Shown in pieces: positions 41,754 through 50,059 of a stretch of DNA of 64,000 nucleotides. The position numbers and the translations under genes were made by a program. The stretch spans positions 124,001 to 188,000 of the forward strand of contig CAZZNE010000003.1 in assembly GCA_964655525.1 (NCBI GenBank), read 5' to 3'. This DNA is from DLAJ01 sp964655525 (lineage in GTDB: Bacteria; Bacillota; Clostridia; Lachnospirales; Lachnospiraceae). Position 1 is the stretch's first letter. Each line of letters starts with the position of its first letter. Under the pieces are notes generated by a model. The model was given only the letters and a program-made list of their open reading frames with translations. It did not search any database and was not told where the DNA came from.

Positions 41754-42785
41754 ATGGCAAAAATCGGAATGATCGGAGCAGGAAGCTGGGGAATCGCATT
41801 AGCGGTGTTGTTACATAAGAACGGACATGATGTGACGGTCTGGTCGGCGCTTTCGAATGAAATTGATATGCTTGAAAAGGAGCATGAATATAAGGACAAG
41901 CTGCCCGGTGTTATCCTGCCGATGGATATGCATTTCACGAAGGAGCTTGCGCAGGCGGTAAACGGGAAGGATCTGCTCGTACTGGCGGTACCTTCGGCAT
42001 TTACGCGCGCGACGGCACACAGAATGAAAGAGCTTGTGCGCGAGGGACAGCTGATCGTGAATGTGGCAAAGGGGATAGAGGAGAAAACGCTGATGACGCT
42101 CTCCGAGATCATTGAGGAGGAAATCCCGCAGGCGGTCGTCGCTGTGTTATCGGGACCGTCCCATGCGGAGGAAGTCGGCAGAGGAATCCCGACGACCATC
42201 GTGGTAGGGGCAAAGAAAAGAGCGGTCGCGGAAACCATCCAGAATATTTTTATGAATCAGGTGTTCCGCGTGTATATCAGCCCTGACGTGTTAGGAATTG
42301 AACTGGGAGCGGCATTAAAAAATGTTGTTGCACTTGCGGCGGGCATTGCGGATGGCTTAGGCTACGGAGACAATACAAAGGCGGCGCTGATCACGCGCGG
42401 TATTGCAGAGATCGCAAGGCTCGGCATGGCGATGGGCGGAAAACTGGAAACGTTCAGCGGACTGTCCGGTATCGGCGATCTGATCGTTACCTGCGCGTCC
42501 ATGCATTCAAGAAACCGCCGCGCCGGTATTTTGATCGGTCAGGGGCATACGATGGAAGAAGCGATGGACGAGGTCAAGATGGTGGTCGAGGGCGTTTACT
42601 CGGCAAAGGCGGCAATGGGACTTGCGGAAAAATATCAGGTACAGCTTCCCATCATTGAGCAGGTCAATGCGATCCTCTTTGCGCATAAGCCGGCGGATGA
42701 GGCGGTAAAAGAACTGATGCTTCGGGATAAAAAAGTAGAGAACGCGCTGCTTCCGTTTGAGGATGAAACAGCAGGTACAAAGTAA
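41754..42785 (+). CDS. gpsA: Glycerol-3-phosphate dehydrogenase [NAD(P)+]
   Basis: A 343-residue cytosolic enzyme that reduces dihydroxyacetone phosphate to sn-glycerol 3-phosphate, the substrate of PlsY. N-terminal Rossmann motif GMIGAGSWGIALA, VVAVLSGPSHAEEV, GIELGAALKNVVALAAGIADGLGYGDNTKAAL (split by reading) with the catalytic lysine in ALKN, and FSGLSGIGDLIVTC. GAGGAAAAATGGGAT precedes the ATG. End of the conserved operon core. Confidence 0.97.
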   Translation: MAKIGMIGAGSWGIALAVLLHKNGHDVTVWSALSNEIDMLEKEHEYKDKLPGVILPMDMHFTKELAQAVNGKDLLVLAVPSAFTRATAHRMKELVREGQLIVNVAKGIEEKTLMTLSEIIEEEIPQAVVAVLSGPSHAEEVGRGIPTTIVVGAKKRAVAETIQNIFMNQVFRVYISPDVLGIELGAALKNVVALAAGIADGLGYGDNTKAALITRGIAEIARLGMAMGGKLETFSGLSGIGDLIVTCASMHSRNRRAGILIGQGHTMEEAMDEVKMVVEGVYSAKAAMGLAEKYQVQLPIIEQVNAILFAHKPADEAVKELMLRDKKVENALLPFEDETAGTK

Positions 42786-42866
42786 AGCGGATAGGTATTT
42801 ATGATGACGCATTTGCGTATGGTTTATATGTAATTGTGGTAAGTGGAGAAAGGTACGGTAACGGAA

Positions 42867-43475
42867 ATGAATTGCTGTAGATGCGGGAAAAATTTTGATT
42901 ATGAAAAGCATAACGGGATCTGCCCGAAATGTGCGGCATATAACAGGCCGCAGGGCGAAAAACCTTATGATTATAACGTAGATAAGGACTTTTCGGCACA
43001 TTATGAAACAATGGATGATTCCCATGCAAAGCTGCATCGGATGTATGATTCCGCATCGGCGCATCAGCCGCAGAAGCAGCATGCGGAGTATCATCGCCAA
43101 TATGACAACAATTACAAACACCCGCAGCATGCGCAGGAACAGACAGGAACGCCGAATTATAGGGCAAATCAGCCGCAGGGACAGAACGGCGTGCCAAATT
43201 ACAGGGCAAACCAGCCGCAGGTGCAGAACAGCATGCCGAATTACAGGGCAAACCAGCCGCAGGGTCAGAGCGTCATACCGAATAACAGAACCTATCAGAT
43301 GCAGGGGCAGGGCGGCATGCCGCAAAACGGAACCTATCGGATGCCGGGTCAAAGCGGGGGAAATGAGCCTACGGGGAAATCCACGAAAGATATTGTGGTG
43401 AAGGTCATCGTGATCATTTTTATCATTAATATTGTGACCTCGGTGTTATATACATTTATGAATGCATTTTATTGA
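42867..43475 (+). CDS. Zinc-ribbon protein with 14-residue repeats and C-terminal membrane anchor
   Basis: 202 residues. The N-terminal zinc ribbon is CCRCGKNF...CPKCAAYNRP (CxxC...CxxC). A His/Gln/Tyr-rich region leads into five imperfect 14-residue repeats PNYRANQPQGQNGV, PNYRANQPQVQNSM and so on, ending TYRMPGQSGG. A C-terminal helix VVKVIVIIFIINIVTSVLYTFM anchors it, so the repeats probably face the cytosol. The start is uncertain: ATG 42867 puts the zinc ribbon at the very start; a GTG at 42843 is in frame. It runs into the lipoprotein gene, so the two may act together. No function is known to me. Confidence 0.75.
   Translation: MNCCRCGKNFDYEKHNGICPKCAAYNRPQGEKPYDYNVDKDFSAHYETMDDSHAKLHRMYDSASAHQPQKQHAEYHRQYDNNYKHPQHAQEQTGTPNYRANQPQGQNGVPNYRANQPQVQNSMPNYRANQPQGQSVIPNNRTYQMQGQGGMPQNGTYRMPGQSGGNEPTGKSTKDIVVKVIVIIFIINIVTSVLYTFMNAFY
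43151..43360 (+). repeat. 42-bp coding repeats in the zinc-ribbon protein
   Basis: Five imperfect 42-bp units, each near CCGAATTACAGGGCAAACC and CAGCCGCAGGGACAGAAC; the first three are the most alike. Confidence 0.8.
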
Positions 43476-43552
43476 TTATGGCAGAAAGCTTTGCTGATGC
43501 GTCCATTGTCATACATAAGGAGCAGAAGCGCCTCGTGAGGAGGGGCATTCGG

Positions 43553-44236
43553 ATGATCGGAGCATATGGAAAGCGGCTGTGCGTGACGGCGCTGTGCATA
43601 GTGACGGCGCTGTTTGTTGCTGCAGGCTGCGGAAAACAGGAGAGCGATGCGGAAGAGGTGATGGCATCGCAGAATTATGAGACCTATGCGTTATCTTTTT
43701 ACCAATACGGCAGTTATATCGAGGAGGATACCGCAGAGATCGACGCGGAACAGTTTCGGATCTACCATGACAGCGAGCTGATCGGTACTTATCCGTATCG
43801 TAAGCTGTCAGATTTTTTGATCTCACTTTACGAGGAAGATGCGCAGGCGTATGTGATTTGCCGCTATGAGCTGGCGGAGAACGAAATGCATATGACGCTC
43901 GATCTGCTTGGCGCGATCCCAATGGATATGGCAGGAGATTGGGACGTTATCTATGCGAATCAGAATTCAACAGCGAAACTTTCGCTGTTGGCTGAAGGCC
44001 TCGGCAGGGAATATGATCAGTTTGACGCAGCAGGGAAAGCGGTGGGTGAGGAAACCTCCTTTTTTTATTGTTTTCGGGGAAAAGAAGGCGGTTTCAGACT
44101 GTTTTTGCTGACGACGGATCAGTATTATATTTATGAGGCAGAAGTTGACAAGGAGCAGCGTTTGTTACGGCTGACGATTGCTGAGGAAGGTACTTATATA
44201 CAGAACGAGGATGGGAAAGACGAGACCGTGCAGTAG
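43553..44236 (+). CDS. Predicted lipoprotein of unknown function
   Basis: 227 residues. Signal with lipobox VAAGC near residue 26, then a soluble outside domain with no recognised family (EEVMASQNYETYALSFYQYG start, EGTYIQNEDGKDETVQ end). Start ATG 43553 has AGGAGGGG 8 bases upstream; longer frames lack a signal peptide at the start. The gene follows the zinc-ribbon gene by 77 bases and its stop is followed by a single-hairpin copy of the post-stop repeat. Not identified further. Confidence 0.78.
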   Translation: MIGAYGKRLCVTALCIVTALFVAAGCGKQESDAEEVMASQNYETYALSFYQYGSYIEEDTAEIDAEQFRIYHDSELIGTYPYRKLSDFLISLYEEDAQAYVICRYELAENEMHMTLDLLGAIPMDMAGDWDVIYANQNSTAKLSLLAEGLGREYDQFDAAGKAVGEETSFFYCFRGKEGGFRLFLLTTDQYYIYEAEVDKEQRLLRLTIAEEGTYIQNEDGKDETVQ

Positions 44237-44288
44237 ATAAAGAATTTGCGTCCGCAAATTCTTCAAGGGTAGAGAAATTTCCTATAAG
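44234..44288 (+). repeat. Post-stop repeat, single-hairpin copy (lipoprotein gene)
   Basis: TAG stop, GATAAA, stem GAATTTGCG/CGCAAATTC (44242-44250, 44253-44261), then TTCAAGGGTAGAGAAATTTCCTATA. The tail AGAGAAATTTCCTATA matches the copy at 19536-19553. Confidence 0.65.
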
Positions 44289-44307
44289 TTAAGAAATCGT
44301 GGATGAT

Positions 44308-44340
44308 TAAGGAAACACTGATTTAATCAGTGTTTCCTTA
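44308..44340. terminator. Shared terminator overlapping the metF stop
   Basis: TAAGGAAACACTGATT (44308-44323) pairs perfectly with 44325-44340. The right end TTA is the metF stop on the minus strand. Confidence 0.75.
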
Positions 44341-45192
44341 GATTGCGTCCACGATTTCTTTTGTTGTTTTCGGGCGGTTCATTGTATAGAGGTGAATGCC
44401 GTCCGCATCATGCGCAATGAGATCGCGGATCTGGGAAAGGGCAAACTCGATACCCGCTTTCCGAAGATCATCCGGTTTGTCGCTGTAATTTGCGATCAGA
44501 TCGGAAAGAGCCTTCGGGATTGAGGAGCCGGACAGCGTAACGGTTTTGGTGATCTGATTAACGCTTGTGATCGGCATAATACCGGGAAGAATGGGCGAAG
44601 CGATTCCGGCGCTGCGCGCAGCCTCTACAAAGCGGTAGAAGCAGTCGTTGTCATAAAAGAGCTGGGAAATGAAAAAGCGTGTGCCCGTTTCTTCTTTTTG
44701 CTTCATATAGGAAAGATCGGTGGCAAGATCAGGCGCCTCAAAATGCTTCTCCGGATAGCACGCGCCCGCGAGCGTGAGCTCCAGACTTTTATTTAAGTGC
44801 TCCATTAAGTCGGTCGCATGCTCAAATTCGCGTGAGTTGTATTGTTCGTCCGTCATGTATTCGGGGCGGTCGCCGCGCAGGGCAAGAATGTTGCGTACGC
44901 CGCGGATCTTCATCTCGCGGATATTTTCATCGATTGATGCGATGGTTGAGCCAACGCAGGTCATATGCGCCAGTGCGTCGGTGCGAAGCGTGTTTTGGAT
45001 ATAGCCGGCAATATCGAGCGTTTTTTTGGAACGGCTTCCGCCTGCTCCGTAGGTGACGCTGATAAAATCGGGTTGGAGAGCACTTAACTTGTCCATGACT
45101 TCAAACGCATTGTCGAATTCGTCGTCCTTTTTCGGCGGAAACACCTCGAAGGAGAGAGTCTTTTTCTTATTTTTTAATAAATCTTCAATCAT
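44338..45192 (-). CDS. metF: Methylenetetrahydrofolate reductase
   Basis: 284 residues, the MetF catalytic domain. It reduces 5,10-methylene-THF to 5-methyl-THF for methionine synthesis. Motifs: SFEVFPPKKDDEFDNAFEVM, SVTYGAGGS, LAHMTCVGS, NILALRGDRPEY, and TRFFISQLFYDND. ATG 45192 follows GGAGG by 6 bases. It lies alone on the minus strand. Without a neighbouring metV-type gene, whether it uses NADH or links to Rnf-type electron flow cannot be told. Confidence 0.95.
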   Translation of the reverse strand: MIEDLLKNKKKTLSFEVFPPKKDDEFDNAFEVMDKLSALQPDFISVTYGAGGSRSKKTLDIAGYIQNTLRTDALAHMTCVGSTIASIDENIREMKIRGVRNILALRGDRPEYMTDEQYNSREFEHATDLMEHLNKSLELTLAGACYPEKHFEAPDLATDLSYMKQKEETGTRFFISQLFYDNDCFYRFVEAARSAGIASPILPGIMPITSVNQITKTVTLSGSSIPKALSDLIANYSDKPDDLRKAGIEFALSQIRDLIAHDADGIHLYTMNRPKTTKEIVDAI

Positions 45193-45237
45193 AACGGCCT
45201 CCGGTTCGGAACTTTTTCTTGAATTTCGTACCCGAAT

Positions 45238-45266
45238 ATCGTAACATGAAATCAGAATAAATTCAA
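45238..45266 (-). promoter_or_regulatory. Predicted promoter of metF
   Basis: On the minus strand TTGAAT (45261-45266), a 17-bp spacer and TACGAT (45238-45243), 46 bases before the ATG. Confidence 0.6.
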
Positions 45267-45364
45267 GCGTCCGCAGATCATGGGCCGTGCGTTGATCATA
45301 AAAACGCAGGTGGGAAGAAAAATCAGATTTTGCATGCGGGCGGAAATGGAAAGGGCAGGGAACG

Positions 45365-46183
45365 ATGAACGAAAATTTCAAGGGAACAAACGAATATGTG
45401 GCAAGCGAGCAGTTAATGGCAAGTGTGAATGTGGCAATCGCGCTGCAAAAGCCCCTGCTGATCAAGGGAGAGCCGGGAACGGGAAAGACGATGCTTGCGC
45501 AGGCAGTTGCCAGTGCGCTCGGTAAAAAACTTTATATATGGAATATCAAGTCAACGACAAAGGCGCAGGAGGGATTATATGTTTACGATACGATCCAGCG
45601 TCTGTATGACGGACAGTTCGGCGAGGAGGGCGTGAGCGATATTGCGCGCTATATCAAGCTCGGAAAACTCGGCGAAGCGTTTGAGAGCGAGGAACAGGTC
45701 ATTCTGCTCATAGATGAGATCGATAAGGCGGATCTGGAATTTCCGAACGATCTTTTGTGGGAATTAGACCAAATGGAGTTTTATATTCATGAGACAAGGC
45801 GGACCGTTAAGGCGAAGCACCGTCCGATCGTCATCATTACATCCAATGCGGAGAAGGAGCTTCCCGATGCGTTTTTAAGACGCTGCATTTTCCATTATAT
45901 TGATTTCCCTGATAAGGAGCTGATGGAACAGATCGTGCGCACACATTATCCCGATGTGGAGGAGGCGCTGTTAAAGCAGGCGATGGATGTATTTTATCAG
46001 ATCCGTACGATGCGCGACATCCGCAAGAAGCCAAGCACTTCGGAGCTGATCGACTGGATCAACGCGCTTCAGATCGGCGGGATCACGGCAGACCGCATCC
46101 GAAAGGAACTGCCGTTTATCGGTGTCATCGTCAAAAAGGACGAGGATTTGGAGACGGTGCAGCAGGAGAAGGCAAAACTGTGA
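45365..46183 (+). CDS. MoxR-type AAA+ ATPase
   Basis: 272 residues. Walker A GEPGTGKTMLAQAVASALGK (about 36-55), Walker B VILLIDEIDKADLEFPNDL, sensor 1 ITSNAEKELPDAFLRRCIF (arginine finger region) and a C-terminal lid helix (KKPSTSELIDWINAL). MoxR ATPases act as chaperones, usually with a VWA-domain partner, and the next gene is one. Start ATG 45365 with AGGGAACG. Close to the CoxD type of the CO dehydrogenase maturation pair, but no CO dehydrogenase genes are nearby. Confidence 0.92.
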   Translation: MNENFKGTNEYVASEQLMASVNVAIALQKPLLIKGEPGTGKTMLAQAVASALGKKLYIWNIKSTTKAQEGLYVYDTIQRLYDGQFGEEGVSDIARYIKLGKLGEAFESEEQVILLIDEIDKADLEFPNDLLWELDQMEFYIHETRRTVKAKHRPIVIITSNAEKELPDAFLRRCIFHYIDFPDKELMEQIVRTHYPDVEEALLKQAMDVFYQIRTMRDIRKKPSTSELIDWINALQIGGITADRIRKELPFIGVIVKKDEDLETVQQEKAKL

Positions 46184-46216
46184 TGAGGCGCAACCGAAAG
46201 CAGAAAGGCAGCGGCG

Positions 46217-47425
46217 ATGTTTAGTGAATTTTTTTATCAGCTGAGAAAAAACGGACTCGAAGTTTCACTCGGAGAGTGGCTGACGCTTCAGGACGCGCTC
46301 ACGAAGGGACTGCACGAATCGAGCATGACGGGTTTTTATTATCTTGCGCGGATGATCCTGGTTAAGAGTGAGACGGATTACGATAAATTTGATATGACGT
46401 TTGAGGAATGCTTCAAGACAAGGAAACTGACGCCGGGTATTACCGAAACGATGCTTTCATGGCTGAATAAAGAGGATATGAATGATCTGTTTCATGAGAT
46501 GAACCGCGACTATATGAATCAGGTCGAAGGCGAGGCGATGCACATCGACAAAGAAGATGTCGAGGATACCTTTAAGGATCGCCTGAAGGATCAGGATTCC
46601 GAGCATAACGGCGGCAGCTTTTGGATCGGCACGATGGGAAAAACGCAGTTCGGAAATACGGGCGGTAACATGGGCGGCATCCGTGTCGGCGGAAAGACGG
46701 GTTATCAGTCGGCATTCGAGGTCGTTGGGGAGCGTAAGTACCGTGATTTCAGAGATGACAGAGTACTCACGAACAGACAGTTCCAGCTTGCATTTAAGAG
46801 GCTGCGCCAGTTTTCCACGAAACTGGATATTCCGGAGACGGAGCTTGACATTGACAGCACGGTGGATAAGACTTGCAATAACGGAGGCTGTTTACAGATC
46901 GTGATGCAGAAGCCGAGAAAAAATGCGGTCAAGCTTCTTCTTTTAATGGATTCGGGCGGCACGATGATACCGTACAGCTCGCTGCTAAATGAGCTGTTTC
47001 AATCGGTCAATAAATCCAATCATTTTAAGGATATGAAATGCTATTTTTTCCATAACTGTATTTACAGCAAGCTGTACCGGACGCCGGAATGCGAAAACGG
47101 CGACTGGATCGACACAGAGTGGATGTTTCGCAACTTAGACAGCGATTATAAGGTGCTGATCGTGGGAGATGCCGCGATGGCGCCGGAAGAGCTGTATGCG
47201 AAGGACGGGAATTACCGCGGACCGAATGACGGATTATCCGGTTGGGAATGGCTGCAATTAATGAAGCGCCATTATAAAAAGATTGTCTGGATGAATCCGA
47301 AGATGGCGCCGGGAAATGCGCCGTGGCGCGAAGCGGAGACAGCGATCAAGGGATTGCTGCCAATGTATAAGTTGACGGTAAAGGGCTTAAATGATGCCAT
47401 GCAGAAACTGATGCAGACGCGGTGA
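46217..47425 (+). CDS. CoxE-type VWA-domain protein
   Basis: 402 residues. N-terminal helical region (FFYQLRKNGLEVSLGEWLTL), a middle linker, and a VWA fold from about 230 (VKLLLLMDSGGTMIPYSS). The MIDAS D-x-S-x-S is altered to DSGGT, as is common in the CoxE family. C-terminal: YKVLIVGDAAMAPEELY and KKIVWMNPK. It lies 33 bases after the MoxR gene; such pairs mature or remodel metalloenzymes in other bacteria. The client here is unknown. Start ATG 46217. Confidence 0.9.
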   Translation: MFSEFFYQLRKNGLEVSLGEWLTLQDALTKGLHESSMTGFYYLARMILVKSETDYDKFDMTFEECFKTRKLTPGITETMLSWLNKEDMNDLFHEMNRDYMNQVEGEAMHIDKEDVEDTFKDRLKDQDSEHNGGSFWIGTMGKTQFGNTGGNMGGIRVGGKTGYQSAFEVVGERKYRDFRDDRVLTNRQFQLAFKRLRQFSTKLDIPETELDIDSTVDKTCNNGGCLQIVMQKPRKNAVKLLLLMDSGGTMIPYSSLLNELFQSVNKSNHFKDMKCYFFHNCIYSKLYRTPECENGDWIDTEWMFRNLDSDYKVLIVGDAAMAPEELYAKDGNYRGPNDGLSGWEWLQLMKRHYKKIVWMNPKMAPGNAPWREAETAIKGLLPMYKLTVKGLNDAMQKLMQTR

Positions 47426-47440
47426 ACAAGCATTCTTATA

Positions 47441-47585
47441 GTAACTGTTCAGGGCCAGCCTCGAAAACACTGCGTGTTTCCTCGGCGTGGCGTATCCGCC
47501 ACATGAACCTGCATGAAAATATGCTCTTGAATGCAAGCATTCACCGCATATTTTCATGCGGGTGCGCCTGGCTCTGAACAGTTAC
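47441..47585. repeat. 145-bp MITE-like element with terminal inverted repeats
   Basis: It begins GTAACTGTTCAGGGCCAG and ends CTGGCTCTGAACAGTTAC, terminal repeats that match at 17 of 18 positions. Inside are further stems: GTGGCG/CGCCAC, GCATGAAAATATGC/GCATATTTTCATGC and TGAATGC/GCATTCA. No protein is encoded. The right end TTA (47582-47584) is the stop codon of the minus-strand permease gene. It could be a miniature transposon or a structured RNA. Confidence 0.7.
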
Positions 47586-48604
47586 AAATAGTAGTATGGC
47601 AAAAAGAAATAACAGATCGGCCGTAATGCGGGTATAAAGGTGGAAATATCCACAAATACGGGCGCAAAGATCAGGCAGCCGAGCAGATAAAACGGCAGTA
47701 GAAACAGGATGATCGTTCTTTTTCGCAGAACGACATAAAGCAGGGTGCAAAACAGAAGCACGAGCAGCGCATAGGTAAACAGACTGAGCAGATCGTGTCC
47801 ATCGTTTATTGCGCCTGTAAAAAACAGACTGAGTATAGCGGCAAGCGTCGTGAGAAGAACCGGGGGAAAGAGCTCTGCAAGGAGCAGAAACTTTCTTCCG
47901 GTTTTTGTGACGGCACAGTATACCTGCGTCTCCGCGTTGCCGGTATAATTAAGCAGTCCCAAAAAGCCACTGAGCAAAAGAAGAATGCTGCACAGGCCTT
48001 TTAAGACCTGAATGCTGAGACCGCTGCGGATTCCCTGATAGGAGGAATAAGCGCCGGTGTAGTCGAAAGCAAACGTAGAGCCGTTTGTCATATTTTCACG
48101 GTACAGAGATTCAATTTCGGATAAAGACGGATTTTCCAGCACATCGTCCTGCAAAAGATAGTCTGTCAGAATAGCAAGAGAGTATTCCTCAAACAGCTCG
48201 GCGTACACAATTTCATCCGTCACATCTCTGAGCGTGGTTTCCGCGGAGATCACGACATCGACCAAGTCCTTCTTATTTCCTTCATTCAATGATTCTAACA
48301 GACCGGCATGAAAGACATATCCGCATTCAGCGCCGCCTGTCGTGACAGTATGATAAAGTTCTTCCTCGGACGCCGTCCGTAAGAATGTGACGACGCCATC
48401 CCGCTGCGTGAGCTTTTCTGCAAGCTGTTCACAAAAAGAATCGTCCTGTTCGGCATAGACACAGACGCACAAACCCTGCTCATGGTCTGCCCCGAGCGAG
48501 CGGTACATGATTGCAAATACCGGAAAAAGAAACAGCAGCACAATCATGGCAGGGCGCTTTAGGCAGCGCTTGAGATTGAAGAACAGGTAGAGAGCATAGC
48601 GCAT
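47582..48604 (-). CDS. ABC-2 type permease (last gene of the ABC operon)
   Basis: 340 residues with one N-terminal helix, an outside domain (about 45-190), then several helices (about 195-340), the plan of ABC-2/DrrB-like or YhgE-like exporter subunits. Outside part: ECGYVFHAGLLESLNEGN. The C-terminus ends LPYYYL directly at the TIR of the MITE-like element, so its original end may have been lost. AAAGGAG precedes ATG 48604. It lies last in an operon of ATPase, repeat protein and another ABC-2 permease. Confidence 0.82.
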   Translation of the reverse strand: MRYALYLFFNLKRCLKRPAMIVLLFLFPVFAIMYRSLGADHEQGLCVCVYAEQDDSFCEQLAEKLTQRDGVVTFLRTASEEELYHTVTTGGAECGYVFHAGLLESLNEGNKKDLVDVVISAETTLRDVTDEIVYAELFEEYSLAILTDYLLQDDVLENPSLSEIESLYRENMTNGSTFAFDYTGAYSSYQGIRSGLSIQVLKGLCSILLLLSGFLGLLNYTGNAETQVYCAVTKTGRKFLLLAELFPPVLLTTLAAILSLFFTGAINDGHDLLSLFTYALLVLLFCTLLYVVLRKRTIILFLLPFYLLGCLIFAPVFVDISTFIPALRPICYFFLPYYYL

Positions 48605-48714
48605 AGGGGACTCCTTTCGTGAAAATCATAATCAGGTAATTGCGTTTTGCATGTATTTAAGTTGTGCGAATGTGCAAAATATATCACTCAACGTAGGCAC
48701 GCTTTCGCTACAAT

Positions 48715-49953
48715 TTATCCGCGTTTTTTTGCATAAAGGATATGCGCAAGACCGCCTCCGGCAAGAAAGAAAACGGTATAGGTGGCAAGGATCAGCAAAT
48801 GACGGTTTGCGGCGGCTGCGGTATGTATTGTGTGCATGGGATAGTCCAAAATGCAAAATAATGTCTGCATCCATGAGCGCACAGGCAGAAGCGCGGCAAT
48901 GCGCCTGCACCAGAAAGGCAGAAATGCGTTCGGCACAAAACACCCGCTTACCAGCATCATCAGGATGGAGAGCAAAAACAATAGCAGCATGGCATATCCG
49001 GGCGCGGGAATCAGCTCATACAGGAAAAAGAAAAAAGCACTGATACTGAACAGGATCACAGCGGCAAAACAAAGCATGTGCAGACAATCTGATACGGATA
49101 ACAGGCTGTACTGTGCAAGAAACGGAAGGGAAACGGCAAATAGTAAAAAAAGAAAGAACTGATAGAGCCATATGCCGCCGATACGTGTAAGAAGCACGGT
49201 TGGGTATCCGATGCCGCAGGCACGTTCTTTTGCCTGACAGGCAGCATTGCTTTTACCGTAAAAAGAAAGATAGCAGATACCGAACAGCAGCAAAAACAGC
49301 AGGATGCCGGACGCAAGATAGTAGATTAGCACGGATTCCTCCCCTGTTGCATTTGCGCGTACCGTGTGGAAGAGATCACCCCGCGCAAGCGCATAGCTTA
49401 AGTTGCGCAGATCAAGTGCCGTGTAGGCATCGGGGAGCGCATCCGTCCTTTCCGCTCTGCGATAGAGCGTTGTCATGGCGTAAGTTCCCGCCTGCGCGGC
49501 GGAGAGTGTCTTAGCTCCGGCAGCGGAAAGCTCCTGAAGCAGGATTGCTGCAAGCGCGTTTTTTTCGGATAAAAGAACCTGAACATGAAAATTGGTTCCG
49601 TCCATAATGCCGTCGATGAGATTTTTCGGAACGAGCATGACCGCAGCGACGGAACCGTCCTCTAAGGCATGATATGCATTCGGTTCTGTCATGACGCGGA
49701 ATACAAAATGCTTCTCCGTGCTCTGCATGTCGGCAAGAAAGGAGAGCAGGAGATTCATCAGATCCGATTGGTCCTCGATCACAACCGCCACCGGAACGGA
49801 AACGGAGGTCTCCGATTCGTCCATTGTTTTTATGGTACAAAAAGCAATTGTACCGGCAAGAAGTGCCAGTACAATTGCTCCAAGCAGCATTTGCGGACCG
49901 TGCCGCAGCGCCCTTTTCAATTGATAAAAAAAGTATTTTCTGTGTTGTTTCAT
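48715..49953 (-). CDS. ABC-2 type permease
   Basis: 412 residues with the same plan as its neighbour: N-terminal helix (MLLGAIVLALLAGTIAF), a large outside domain with VIEDQSDLMNLLLSFLADM, and a helical C-terminal half with WCRRIAALLPVRSWMQTLF near the end. Such pairs form the membrane part of ABC-2 exporters. The start is uncertain: ATG 49953 has no clear ribosome site; a TTG at 49965 is preceded by GGAAC. Follows the repeat protein gene by about 100 bases containing the two-hairpin repeat. Confidence 0.82.
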   Translation of the reverse strand: MKQHRKYFFYQLKRALRHGPQMLLGAIVLALLAGTIAFCTIKTMDESETSVSVPVAVVIEDQSDLMNLLLSFLADMQSTEKHFVFRVMTEPNAYHALEDGSVAAVMLVPKNLIDGIMDGTNFHVQVLLSEKNALAAILLQELSAAGAKTLSAAQAGTYAMTTLYRRAERTDALPDAYTALDLRNLSYALARGDLFHTVRANATGEESVLIYYLASGILLFLLLFGICYLSFYGKSNAACQAKERACGIGYPTVLLTRIGGIWLYQFFLFLLFAVSLPFLAQYSLLSVSDCLHMLCFAAVILFSISAFFFFLYELIPAPGYAMLLLFLLSILMMLVSGCFVPNAFLPFWCRRIAALLPVRSWMQTLFCILDYPMHTIHTAAAANRHLLILATYTVFFLAGGGLAHILYAKKRG

Positions 49954-49981
49954 AAGCCGTAACAATGTTCCATATTTTCAG

Positions 49982-50059
49982 TATAGGAAACGCTCAATTC
50001 CAGAAGAATCCGCAAAGCGGATTCTTCGAAAGAGTTTGCGGAACGCAAACTCTTTTTTA
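49982..50059 (-). repeat. Two-hairpin post-stop repeat (copy after the Q/N-repeat protein)
   Basis: On the minus strand: stop TAA (50057-50059) followed by AAAAGAGTTTGCG/CGCAAACTCTT (stem 1), TTTCGAAGAATCCGC/GCGGATTCTTC (stem 2, 50003-50027), tail TGGAATTGAGCGTTTCCTATA. Nearly the same order and joints as the pheS copy, with different stems. Confidence 0.75.
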
